A stretch of DNA of 64,000 bases, taken from assembly GCA_038210445.1 (NCBI GenBank), contig JBBQWQ010000011.1, forward strand, positions 62,001 to 126,000, in the 5' to 3' direction. The position numbers and the translations under genes are program-made. The notes beneath the pieces were generated by a model that saw only the letters and a program-made list of their open reading frames with translations, did not search any database and was not told the origin of the DNA. This document shows, piece by piece, positions 27,055 to 34,889 of this stretch. Each line of letters begins with the position of its first letter. The first letter of the stretch is position 1. This DNA is from JABFRG01 sp038210445. Lineage in GTDB: Bacteria > Myxococcota_A > Polyangia > Polyangiales > Polyangiaceae.

Positions 27055-28542
27055 TCAGAGCAGCTGCAGCAGGTGCTCCCGAATCTCCCTCTGTACGGTC
27101 GTGTCGGCCGTGGCCTGTACGCATCGCTCCCACACCTCGACGGCTTTGTTTCGGAATCCAGCCTGCTCGTACAGAACGGCGAGATTCTTCAAAGCCGCAA
27201 AGGATTTTGGATGAAGCTCGATCGCACGCTCGAGCTCGCTGATGCCCTCGAAGAGCTGGCCGACCTTGGCGTAGAGGAGCCCCAGGTGGTAGCGCGCGCG
27301 GAACGCCAGGGGGTCTACCTCGGTGGCGCGGCGAAGGGCCACGGTGGCGCGCTTCATGTCGCCCTCGCGGTACGCGAGCACGCCCTCCTCGAGCAGGCGC
27401 CTGGCCTCGTCGGCGAGCTCCTCGGGATCGCGTGAGGTCTTTTCTTCCTTCGTGAGCAGCCGCGCCACCGCCGCGGTCACGTCGGAGATCTTGAACGGCT
27501 TCTCGAGATACTCGTCGATCTTGAGGTTGCTTTTGGCGTCTTCGGCGACGCGCCAGCCGCGGTGCACTGCACTCACGAGCAAGATGGGAATGCCGCCGTA
27601 TTTCTCGCTCGACTTCAGGCGCCGTGCGATCTCGAAGCCGTGAAGCTCCGGCAGCATGGCGTCGAGGACGATGAGGTCCGGCATGTGCTCCTTCACGCGC
27701 TCCAGGGCTTCGAGCCCGCGGGTCGCCTCGATGACGATGTGCCCCTCGTTCTTGAGCACGCGCACCAGGAGCTTGCGAATGTCGTCCTCGTCGTCGACGA
27801 CCAGGATGGTGCGGCCGCTGGTGCGGGGACGCTTGGGCTCTTCTTGCGGGAGCGACGCGACGCTCGACCAGTCGCCAGGCCCGAGCGTGCCGAGGGAGGC
27901 TGCATGCGGGCTCGCTTCGGGTTCGCGCGGCTCATGGCCGGCGCCTGACCCGCGCGCCGCGCTGTCGCTCGCGAGGTCGAAGCTCTCCGCCTCCGGCGGC
28001 GGGACCGAAGCGCGCGCCACGTTTCCATAGGTGCCGAGCAGCTGCCGCTTCGTGTCTTCGGGCACATTGGGGCCGAAGTAGTGGCGGCGCCCCGCTTCCT
28101 TGGCGTCGTAGGCGCGCCGGGTGGCGACCTCGAGGGCCGCGGTGAGGGCAATGTAGGGCCGCACCTTGCGGCCGGTGACGAACTCGAGCTCGTCGATGGC
28201 GCGCTGGTCGGTAGGATTCGCCATGGCGAGGAAGAGCTGGTCTTCGTGGACCAGCACCGGAAGCATCTGCCGCTCTTCGGCCACCTCCCGGGGCACGAAG
28301 TCGAGGTGTGCGAGGTCGATGGCGATCTGCGAAAGCTCGAGGCCCGGGACGCCGAACTGCTCGGAGAGGCCCTTGAGCGCCTCGAGCTCGGTGATGCTCC
28401 CGGACTCCATGAGCACCGAGGCGAGCGGCTTCATGGCGCCCGGCGGCGCCGACTTCTGCGACGTGAGCGCCCGCTCCAGCTCCTCGGGAGAAATCAGCTT
28501 GCGCTTGAGGAGGATCTTTCCGAGCTGCTTTCGGTCGGTCAT
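27055..28542 (-). CDS. MshEN-receiver-TPR signalling protein
   Basis: 495 residues from ATG 28542 (the open frame continues upstream through tgt in a shadow frame). Residues about 1-150 resemble the MshEN/GspE N-terminal domain (LGKILLKRKLISPEELERAL, then LDFVPREVAEERQMLPVL), a domain that can bind c-di-GMP in some type II/IV ATPases. Residues about 240-360 are a response-regulator receiver (ILVVDDEDDIRKLL, phosphoacceptor Asp near 293 in LIVLDAMLPE, Lys in LEKPF). Residues about 380-495 are TPR repeats. No DNA-binding output domain, so output is probably by protein contact. It lies 38 bp downstream of tgt. Confidence 0.88.
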   Translation of the reverse strand: MTDRKQLGKILLKRKLISPEELERALTSQKSAPPGAMKPLASVLMESGSITELEALKGLSEQFGVPGLELSQIAIDLAHLDFVPREVAEERQMLPVLVHEDQLFLAMANPTDQRAIDELEFVTGRKVRPYIALTAALEVATRRAYDAKEAGRRHYFGPNVPEDTKRQLLGTYGNVARASVPPPEAESFDLASDSAARGSGAGHEPREPEASPHAASLGTLGPGDWSSVASLPQEEPKRPRTSGRTILVVDDEDDIRKLLVRVLKNEGHIVIEATRGLEALERVKEHMPDLIVLDAMLPELHGFEIARRLKSSEKYGGIPILLVSAVHRGWRVAEDAKSNLKIDEYLEKPFKISDVTAAVARLLTKEEKTSRDPEELADEARRLLEEGVLAYREGDMKRATVALRRATEVDPLAFRARYHLGLLYAKVGQLFEGISELERAIELHPKSFAALKNLAVLYEQAGFRNKAVEVWERCVQATADTTVQREIREHLLQLL

Positions 28543-28580
28543 GCCCGAGCGCGATCGTACGCTCTTCCGTGGCCCGGAAG

Positions 28581-29768
28581 CTACTCTTTCAGAGCCGCAA
28601 GGGTTCGCTGCTCCGGCGCGTCGGCCTCCGCCAGCTCGGCGAGCCTTTCGCGCTTGTAGGCGGCAAATGCGCCTTGCCCGATGGCTTCCCGGGCGCCGGC
28701 CATGAGCCACCCGTAAAAATGCAGGTTGTGCAGGGAGATGAGCCGCAGCACCAGGAGCTCGGAGGCGATGTACAGGTGCCGAAGGTAGGCGCGGGAGAAG
28801 CCCCGGGCGCAGGCGTAGCAGGTGCACGTCTCGTCGATCGGGCGGGGGTCGTCTTTGTACCGCGCCTGCTTGATGACGATGCGCCCCTTGCGGGTGAGGG
28901 CCTGGCCGTTGCGCGCGTTTCGGGTGGGAAGGACGCAGTCGAACATGTCGACGCCTTGCTCGATGCTGATGAGCAGATCCTTCGGCGTTCCGACGCCCAT
29001 GAGGTACCGCGGGCGCTCGGGGTCGAGGGCGGTGGTGACCTCGGCCAGGGTCTCGTGCATCTTCTCGATGGGCTCGCCCACGCTGAAGCCGCCCAGCGCC
29101 AGGCCGTCGAAAGGGAGCTCCGAGAGCTCGGCGGCGTGGGCCCGCCGCAGGTCGGGAAAACATGCACCCTGCACGATTCCGAAGAGCGCCTGGGCAGCCG
29201 GCCGCGGCGCCGCGAGCGCACGTTTCGCCCAGCGGGTGGTCTGGGCCACGGCGCGCTCCACGGTGGAGCGATCGGCCTGGCCCTGCGGACAGATATCGAG
29301 CTGCATCTGGATGTCGGCGCCGATGCAGCCCTGTACGCGCACCGCTTCTTCCGGCGAAAGGAAGCGCTTCTCCCCGTCGAGATGGGAGCGAAAGGCGATG
29401 CCCTCTTCGGTGATTTTTACCAGCGAGCTCTTGCCCTCGCCCTTGCGCTCGCCCAGGGAGAACGCCTGGAAGCCGCCGGAGTCGGTGAGCATCGCGTGGG
29501 GCCACCTGGAGAACGCGTGCAGACCGCCGAAGCGCTCCAGCGCCGCCTCGCCCGGCCGCAGCCACAGGTGATACGTGTTGCCGAGGACGATGCGCGCGCC
29601 GGTGCTGGCGACCTCGTCCGGGCTCAAGGTCTTCACGCTGCCCTGGGTGCCCACCGGCATGAAGGTGGGCAGCGGCACCACCGCATGGGGCGTGGTGAGG
29701 ACGCTCTGCCGCGCGTTGCCATCCTGCGCCGTGACCTCGTAGGAGAATCCGCTGGCTCCGGGTTTCAT
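28581..29768 (-). CDS. tgt: Queuine tRNA-ribosyltransferase (tRNA-guanine transglycosylase)
   Basis: 395 residues from ATG 29768, which overlaps the queA stop (ATGA). Exchanges guanine-34 for preQ1 in GUN-anticodon tRNAs. Present: MLTDSGGFQAFSLG with the catalytic Asp, GGFSVGEP, the nucleophile region MFDCVLPTRNARNG, and the zinc site (CTCYAC followed by a His about 30 residues later). The longer frame upstream is a shadow in queA. Confidence 0.96.
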   Translation of the reverse strand: MKPGASGFSYEVTAQDGNARQSVLTTPHAVVPLPTFMPVGTQGSVKTLSPDEVASTGARIVLGNTYHLWLRPGEAALERFGGLHAFSRWPHAMLTDSGGFQAFSLGERKGEGKSSLVKITEEGIAFRSHLDGEKRFLSPEEAVRVQGCIGADIQMQLDICPQGQADRSTVERAVAQTTRWAKRALAAPRPAAQALFGIVQGACFPDLRRAHAAELSELPFDGLALGGFSVGEPIEKMHETLAEVTTALDPERPRYLMGVGTPKDLLISIEQGVDMFDCVLPTRNARNGQALTRKGRIVIKQARYKDDPRPIDETCTCYACARGFSRAYLRHLYIASELLVLRLISLHNLHFYGWLMAGAREAIGQGAFAAYKRERLAELAEADAPEQRTLAALKE

Positions 29769-30835
29769 CGGGCCCTTCGATCGATGAGCATGGCGTCTCC
29801 ATAGGAAAAGAAGCGGTAGCGCCCGGCGGTGGCGTGGGCATAGAGGTCGAGCACGCGTTGCTGCCCGCCGAACGCGCACACCAGCGCCAGCAGCGTCGAC
29901 TGCGGCAAGTGGAAGTTCGTGAGGAGCACGTCTACCACCCGGAACGCGTAGCCGGGCTGGATCAGCAAGCGCGTCTCGCCGGTGCCCGCGCGCAGCGGCC
30001 CCTCGGCGGCGGCGCTCTCCACCGCGCGCACCACCGTGGTGCCGATGGCGACGATGGGACGGCGCGCGGCCCGTGCGCCCTCGATGGCGCGCGCGGTCGA
30101 CTCGGGGATCGCGTAGCGCTCGGTGTGCATCGGGTGATCGTCGAGGTCTGCCACCGTCACCGGCTGGAACGTGCCGAGTCCCACGTGCAGCGTGACCGGT
30201 GCGATCTCCATTCCTCGCGCGGTCATCGCGCCGAGGAGCGCTTCGGTGAGATGGAGGCCCGCGGTGGGCGCCGCCACCGCTCCGTCGTGTTTCGCGAACA
30301 CCGTCTGGTAGCGGGTGCGATCGCTGGCGACGTCGGGGCGCCGGATGTACGGCGGGAGCGGCATGTGGCCGTGCGCCTCGAGGGCGTCGCGCAGGCTCGC
30401 GCCTCCTGTGCGATCGCCGTCCAAGACGCTGAGCCGCACGACCAGGGTGCCGTCGTCGCGCTTGTCCAGGACCTCGGCGGCGATGGGGCCGACGTCGACG
30501 AACGCCCCAGGCTTCAGGGCCTTGGAAGCGCGTCCGAGCGCCAGCCAGCGCTCGCCGTCCTTGTCGTCGTGGGCCTCGTCGTCGCGGCGCACGAGGAAGA
30601 TTTCGGCGCGGCCTCCGGAGCCGCGCTTGTGCCCGAGCAGCCGCGCCGGCACCACGCGCGTGTCGTTCACGAGAACGAGCGCGCCCTCCGGGAGCAGCGC
30701 GGGGAGCTCCACGATGTGCCTGTCGGCCGGTGAATCTCCGAGCGCCGAGAGAAGCCGAGCGCCGTCGCGGGCACTCGAAGGTTCGCTGGCGATGAGGCTC
30801 TCGTCGAGGTGGTACGAGAAAGTGTCTACGCGCAC
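29765..30835 (-). CDS. queA: S-adenosylmethionine:tRNA ribosyltransferase-isomerase
   Basis: 356 residues, GTG start (VRVDTFSYHLDESLIA matches the family N-terminus). Adds the epoxycyclopentanediol from SAM to preQ1 in tRNA, the step after Tgt. Family motifs: LLVNDTRVVPARLLGHK-like segment, APTAGLHLTEALL, HVGLGTFQPV, and LLTNFHLPQSTLLALV. Translationally coupled to tgt and 15 bp downstream of the outer-membrane protein gene. Confidence 0.96.
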   Translation of the reverse strand: MRVDTFSYHLDESLIASEPSSARDGARLLSALGDSPADRHIVELPALLPEGALVLVNDTRVVPARLLGHKRGSGGRAEIFLVRRDDEAHDDKDGERWLALGRASKALKPGAFVDVGPIAAEVLDKRDDGTLVVRLSVLDGDRTGGASLRDALEAHGHMPLPPYIRRPDVASDRTRYQTVFAKHDGAVAAPTAGLHLTEALLGAMTARGMEIAPVTLHVGLGTFQPVTVADLDDHPMHTERYAIPESTARAIEGARAARRPIVAIGTTVVRAVESAAAEGPLRAGTGETRLLIQPGYAFRVVDVLLTNFHLPQSTLLALVCAFGGQQRVLDLYAHATAGRYRFFSYGDAMLIDRRAR

Positions 30836-30850
30836 ATCAACGAGCGAGCG

Positions 30851-32806
30851 CTAAAAGACCACGCCGAGGTGCAGGCGGACCGTCTGCGCGCTCGAGGTGT
30901 CGACGTTCTGGTTGTTGGCTTGCGCCTTCTCTTGCGGCGAGTAGTCGAAGCCGCTTAGCGGGAAGAGCACGCCGTACTGAAGCATCGCGTAGAACCCGCC
31001 CATCTTGGTGGGGTCGTCGTTGAGGCTGCCGTCTTTCGCCTGATAGTACAGCGAAAGGTTGAGCTCTACGCCCAGGTCGCGCGCGTGGCCGGGGGTCTGC
31101 ACGAACTCGCTGGCGCGGGTCCAGATGATGGCGGCCGAGCCGCCGAACTTCTGGCCGGCGGGGTTGCGGATGAAGTCGTAGTCGACGCTGGGCCTGAAAT
31201 AGTAGGTACCTTGCACGCGTTGCAGGATGCGGCGGTGCAGGATGAGGTCCACGTTGTACGCCGGGTTGAACCGGAACATGGAGATCTTGCCCTGGCCGTG
31301 CGTGAGGCGGTTGTTGCCGGGGTTGAGCGTGAGCACGCCAGGGTCGCCGCTGGCGAAGCCGGTGCCGAAGGCGATGCGGAGCTTGTCGTCGATGGCGCGG
31401 AAGTCGGCCTCGAGGGCGCCGCCGGCCATGAGCACGTCGACCTTGTTCTTGGGGTCGGTGCTGACCGAGGTTTGGTCCACCGAGCCGACCACCATCGCCG
31501 CTTCCGCCTCGATGCGGAGCTTGCGCCACAAGAACTGCACCCAGAGGTCGGGCGTCACCAGCGTGGCGCCGCGGCGCTCGTAGTTGAAGTTTGCGGTGGT
31601 GATGTCGACGGTCTTGCCCGTGGGAATGTCGAGCTCCTGCGTGCGCAGGGTGCCCAGGGCGCCGCCATTGATGACAATGTCGCCGCGGCTGAGCGAGAGG
31701 CGCTGCACTTCGGGGTTGGTGCGGCGCGCAGCGAACATCTGCCACTGGCCGACGTTGGCGCGGTTGGCGGTGTTGACCGGCTGCCCGCCGTACACCGAGT
31801 ACGCGTTGGCGTCGGTGGGCCCGGTGGAGACGAAGTCCCATGAGCCGCCGAAGTAGAGATCGAGAGACCGGATGCCGGACACGAACTGAATGCGGTCGAC
31901 GTTGGTCTGGTAGTCTTGATCGACGCCGTCGCCGGCGTTGTAGAGCATGCCAAGGCCCCAGTGGAACGGCATGCGACCGAAGCGGAGCTGCCCCACGGGC
32001 GTGAGGTACTCGGCCCAGGCGCGCTTGACGTCGATGCTGTTGCGGGTGCCGTTGACGCCCGCGGTGGGCGCGCCCTGCGACTGGCTCTCGATGGAGTCGC
32101 GGGCGTTGGCGTTGCCTTTGAGCGCGCTGCCGGTGGCGTAGCTGTCGGGCGTGGAGCCCAGCACCAGGTTGTCGAGCGCGTCGATCTGCGCCATGACGCG
32201 CAGGTTGTCGGAGATGTGCAGCTCTGGGTTGAGGCGCAGGCGCATGTTCGCGGAGGCCTGCGATTTGTCGGCGCACTGCTCGTACTTGCCGTTGCCGTCG
32301 GCGCTGCCGCAGAGGTTGACGCTGCGGCTGCCGTTGTTGGTCAGCGTGCTGTACGAGTTGTCGAGCGGCTGCGGGTAGAGGTAGGGCGCGGTGCTCGGGT
32401 CGTCGCGGCGACCGAGAAAAAAGTTGTGGAGGAGCTCGCCGCGGGTGCGGAAGTACCCGTGCAGCTCGAGCACCGGCCGGGTGTGGCTCCACCAGTCTTC
32501 GCTGTAGACGAGCGAAGGTGCAGCGCCCACCGATGCATCGAGGCGCGGTCGCTCGGCGCCTTGGGTCGCGAGCTTCTGCTCGTCTTTCGCCGGGTCGACG
32601 GTGAGCGGCTTGGTGCCGTCGGCGGTCGGGAGAACGGCGCGGGCCGGTTCGCTGGGCAGCAAATTCACGCGCGGCGTCTTCGGCGCGGGCGCCGGCGGTG
32701 CGGTTGGATCGGCCGCGGGCGGCGGATCGTCGGCCCACGCAAGGCGCGGCAAAGCAAGCGTGCAAGTTACCGCGAGGATTGGGTAAAGCCTCGAAAGATG
32801 AGCCAT
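30851..32806 (-). CDS. Predicted outer-membrane beta-barrel protein (TIGR04551-like)
   Basis: 651 residues. Signal peptide about 1-25 ending LAWADD, then a Pro/Ala-rich periplasmic segment, then many alternating amphipathic strands and a terminal aromatic residue (LHLGVVF), typical of outer-membrane barrels. Segments such as RTRGELLHNFFLG, RFGRMPFHWGLGML and NVDLILHRRILQRVQGTYYFRP recall the myxobacterial TIGR04551 family as I remember it. AGAAGG stands 8 nt before the ATG. A structured palindromic repeat lies just upstream. It may head the queA-tgt run, but an outer-membrane protein has no evident link to tRNA modification. Confidence 0.8.
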   Translation of the reverse strand: MAHLSRLYPILAVTCTLALPRLAWADDPPPAADPTAPPAPAPKTPRVNLLPSEPARAVLPTADGTKPLTVDPAKDEQKLATQGAERPRLDASVGAAPSLVYSEDWWSHTRPVLELHGYFRTRGELLHNFFLGRRDDPSTAPYLYPQPLDNSYSTLTNNGSRSVNLCGSADGNGKYEQCADKSQASANMRLRLNPELHISDNLRVMAQIDALDNLVLGSTPDSYATGSALKGNANARDSIESQSQGAPTAGVNGTRNSIDVKRAWAEYLTPVGQLRFGRMPFHWGLGMLYNAGDGVDQDYQTNVDRIQFVSGIRSLDLYFGGSWDFVSTGPTDANAYSVYGGQPVNTANRANVGQWQMFAARRTNPEVQRLSLSRGDIVINGGALGTLRTQELDIPTGKTVDITTANFNYERRGATLVTPDLWVQFLWRKLRIEAEAAMVVGSVDQTSVSTDPKNKVDVLMAGGALEADFRAIDDKLRIAFGTGFASGDPGVLTLNPGNNRLTHGQGKISMFRFNPAYNVDLILHRRILQRVQGTYYFRPSVDYDFIRNPAGQKFGGSAAIIWTRASEFVQTPGHARDLGVELNLSLYYQAKDGSLNDDPTKMGGFYAMLQYGVLFPLSGFDYSPQEKAQANNQNVDTSSAQTVRLHLGVVF

Positions 32807-32855
32807 CTTGACGGCCTTCTAACACGCATCCGCAGCGAAGTAAGCAAGGCTCTAG

Positions 32856-32984
32856 GAGACTGGTGTTTTTCGTCAATACCTTCGGGTATGCCGGCGCCTC
32901 CCGTCCTCACGAACAGGAGTTCGTTCCGCGTGCTGCCCCCAGCGAACGCGCCTCCCTCGGTCTTGACGAAAAACACTCAGTCTC
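32856..32984 (-). repeat. Palindromic structured element, copy 1
   Basis: 129-bp imperfect palindrome centred near 32917. Outer arms GAGACT/AGTCTC (32856-32861 with 32979-32984) and a perfect 14-bp inverted repeat (32863-32876 with 32963-32976). Inner hairpin ACGAAC-AGGA-GTTCGT at 32909-32924. Read on the minus strand it aligns along its whole length with copy 2 at 45398-45523: 17/21 in each arm and 22/25 across the centre, with compensatory changes. It lies downstream of the minus-strand gene ending at 33133 and 49 bp before the outer-membrane protein start. Confidence 0.85.
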
Positions 32985-33038
32985 TGCTGGGCGCTCTCGG
33001 CCGCAGCGCAGTCTCCCGAAGCGGAAGAATTACCTGGC

Positions 33039-33084
33039 TCACGAAAAACACCAGACTCGTAGGTGACGGGTGTTTTGTCCTCGA
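33039..33084 (-). repeat. Satellite inverted motif pair, terminator-like
   Basis: AAAACACC (33045-33052) pairs with GGTGTTTT (33069-33076). On the minus strand this forms an A-stem/T-tail hairpin ending GGTGTTTTTCGTG, 50-90 bp after the stop of the gene at 33133, so it can act as its terminator. The same GGTGTTTTTCGT core is found in the arms of palindrome copy 1, and a related sequence precedes copy 2 at 45314-45336. Confidence 0.6.
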
Positions 33085-33132
33085 CAGGACTTCGCGGCGT
33101 CGTCGGCCGCACCTGCGGGATGCCGCGTCGGC

Positions 33133-33735
33133 CTACTTCCGGCGCCTGGGCCGCTTTCGGGTGGCAATGAGGAGGCCCGCGACCGCGGCCACCAGGGCGA
33201 GGAAAGTGAGCGCGGCGTGATCCGGGTGACGGGCTCCGTAGAGCACCACGGCGCCCACGCGACCCGGCGCCGGCGGTGTGATGAGGGGCACCGTGAGCTC
33301 GGCGCGGCCCTCGCACGCGCCGCGGCAAACAACGAAGCATCCTTGCAGCGTCCCCGATGCGTCGAAGCCGTACAGATCGAGCTCGACGGCTTCGTCTCCG
33401 GTGGCGCCCGCGGCCGGGCCCACGTGCATGGCGCGCGTCCGCGCGAACCCGTGGCTCTCGGGAAATTCGTAGCGCCAGTGGCCCTGGATTCGCCCGGCGA
33501 CCTCGGTGCGCTCCGCCGTGATGTGGAGGCGCTCCAGGATGATCGGCTCGAGCTCGTCGGCGTGGAAGGGGAGGGGCACGGCGTAGCAGCCGACCGCCAG
33601 CTCTCCTTCGCCCGCAGGCCCTTCGTACTGCTTCCAGAGCGTTTGCCGGGCGCCGCCCGCGACGGCCGGACCTTCGCCGCTGCGCTCGCCCCAGCCGGCC
33701 GGGACCTCGACCGCGACTACTCCGAGAGCTCGCAC
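33133..33735 (-). CDS. Tail-anchored protein of unknown function
   Basis: 200 residues, GTG start overlapping the MerR gene end by 19 bp. No N-terminal signal peptide. Residues about 1-170 are beta-rich (LEPIILERLHITAERTEVAG, DEAVELDLYGFDASGTLQGCFVVC), with two Cys near 137 and 141. A hydrophobic helix (about 173-193) and a final KRPRRRK basic tail suggest C-terminal anchoring. I recognise no family. The start is uncertain because the N-terminus has no clear ribosome site. Confidence 0.65.
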   Translation of the reverse strand: MRALGVVAVEVPAGWGERSGEGPAVAGGARQTLWKQYEGPAGEGELAVGCYAVPLPFHADELEPIILERLHITAERTEVAGRIQGHWRYEFPESHGFARTRAMHVGPAAGATGDEAVELDLYGFDASGTLQGCFVVCRGACEGRAELTVPLITPPAPGRVGAVVLYGARHPDHAALTFLALVAAVAGLLIATRKRPRRRK

Positions 33736-34241
33736 AGAAGCGCTTCGATTTCCTCTCGCAAGAGCACGAGCTCTTTGCGAGGACCGCCTAGCGGACGACT
33801 CTCGGCGCGCGTCGCGCGAGGGAGCGGGCGCGGCGGCGCCGGCGAGACTTCCACGGCAACGGGGCGGATCTGTGGCGTCGCCGGGCTCGGGCTCTCGAGC
33901 GCGGGCACCTTCGCGGGCCCGCGGGCAAGCGCCGGCGACTGCGCGGCCTCGCGTTCCCGCACGGGCCCTTCGTGGATGAGCGCCCGCGTCGCGTCTTGCA
34001 GCTGCTTTTTGGCGCCCGCGATGGTGAAGCCCTGGGTGTAGAGCAGTTCGCGAACGCGCAGCAGCTTCTCCACATCGCGCTGGGAGTACACCCGCTGCCC
34101 CTTGGCGCTCTTCGTGGGCCGGATGGAGCGAAACTCTCGCTCCCAGTAGCGAAGCACGTGGGGCTCGACGCCCACGAGGTGCGACACTTCGCCGATGCGA
34201 AAATAGGGCTTCGGCGGCAGTGCCGGATCACGCGGCGACAC
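33717..34241 (-). CDS. MerR-family transcriptional regulator
   Basis: 174 residues, GTG start 3 bp after the ihfA stop. The N-terminal winged helix is clear (YFRIGEVSHLVGVEPHVLRYWEREF, then SAKGQRVYSQRDVEKLLRVREL), residues about 13-80. The C-terminal region is Pro/Ala/Arg-rich with a short final helix and no metal-binding Cys of the heavy-metal MerR group. The ihfA-merR order is common in the former deltaproteobacteria. The ligand is unknown. Confidence 0.9.
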   Translation of the reverse strand: MSPRDPALPPKPYFRIGEVSHLVGVEPHVLRYWEREFRSIRPTKSAKGQRVYSQRDVEKLLRVRELLYTQGFTIAGAKKQLQDATRALIHEGPVREREAAQSPALARGPAKVPALESPSPATPQIRPVAVEVSPAPPRPLPRATRAESRPLGGPRKELVLLREEIEALLCELSE

Positions 34242-34244
34242 GGG

Positions 34245-34700
34245 TCAGGACTCTTTGTTGGCTTCCGCCGGGGCGGCGGCCATGGGCGTGGCGGGCGTGG
34301 CGGGCGTGGCGGGCGTGGCGGGCGAAGCGGGCGCGCCGTTGGTCGTGGCCGCGCCGTTGCTGGGACTTGCCGCCGAGGTCGCGACGCCGCTGGCCGACAA
34401 AGCCGCAGGAGCTGCGCCCTTCTGGGGGTTCAGCGCCTGTTTCAAGATCTGGCTCGCCTTGAATGTCAGAACCCGCCGCTCGCTGATCTTGATGGGGTCT
34501 CCGGTCTGCGGATTCCGACCCGGGCGCTGGCGCTTGTCTCGGAGGACGAAGTTGCCGAAGCCACTGATCTTGATCTTCTCTCCGCGTCCCAGCGTCTCCT
34601 TCATCATGTCGAAGACGAGGTCCACCATGTCGGCCGACTCCTTCTTGGAGAAGCCACCGACGCGGTCGTAGAGGGCCTGAACGATCTCCGCCTTGGTCAT
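34245..34700 (-). CDS. ihfA: Integration host factor alpha-like protein with Ala/Pro tail
   Basis: 151 residues. Residues 1-95 are the HU/IHF fold (TKAEIVQALYDRVGGFSKKE, KISGFGNFVLRDK, GRNPQTGDPIKI in the DNA-contacting arm), which bends DNA. Residues about 96-151 are an added Ala/Pro/Thr/Ser-rich tail encoded partly by perfect 9-bp tandem repeats; standard IHF-alpha is about 100 residues. The following MerR gene supports IHF over HU. GGAG lies close before the ATG. Confidence 0.9.
   Translation of the reverse strand: MTKAEIVQALYDRVGGFSKKESADMVDLVFDMMKETLGRGEKIKISGFGNFVLRDKRQRPGRNPQTGDPIKISERRVLTFKASQILKQALNPQKGAAPAALSASGVATSAASPSNGAATTNGAPASPATPATPATPATPMAAAPAEANKES
34284..34319 (-). repeat. 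Four perfect 9-bp tandem repeats inside ihfA
   Basis: Unit GGGCGTGGC on the plus strand, four exact copies with a fifth diverged unit at 34320-34328. They encode the Ala-Thr-Pro repeats of the C-terminal tail; length changes by units of 9 keep the frame. Confidence 0.9.
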
Positions 34701-34832
34701 GAGCTCCGCTCCTATGCGAAATCCTTCAGATTGAAGGATGCACGAACGTCGTCCATAGGTAAAGCCTCATAAATATGGGCAAAAAGCCGGCAAAAAGCGG
34801 CGATCCCGGGCTCGACTGGAATTTCGACCCAC

Positions 34833-34869
34833 AAAAAGCGCGAAGGCGGCGTCGATACGCCACCTTCGC
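34833..34869 (-). terminator. Rho-independent terminator of the GT2 gene
   Basis: A 13-bp stem with one mismatch (34840-34852 with 34857-34869), CGAT loop, followed on the minus strand by CTTTTTG. It starts 20 bp after the glycosyltransferase stop. Confidence 0.8.
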
Positions 34870-34889
34870 ATGCGCGCAGGGTCGGCCGA

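Larger units (their letters stand above)
32807..33132 (-). other. 326-bp intergenic region filled by a palindromic repeat and satellite motifs
   Basis: No gene is credible here. The region contains the palindromic element at 32856-32984 and, upstream on the minus strand, a smaller inverted pair at 33039-33084. Small open frames on both strands simply read through the repeats. Confidence 0.75.

Noticed and set aside
28543..29841. N-terminal extension of the MshEN-receiver protein
   Set aside because: Lies within tgt in another frame; the recognised domain begins at the internal ATG 28542.
32767..33066. Small open frames over palindrome copy 1
   Set aside because: They exist on both strands and merely read the inverted repeats; no start context or composition fits a gene.
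34284..34328. Short repeats that could be taken for a CRISPR array
   Set aside because: Contiguous 9-bp coding repeats without spacers; no cas genes in the window.
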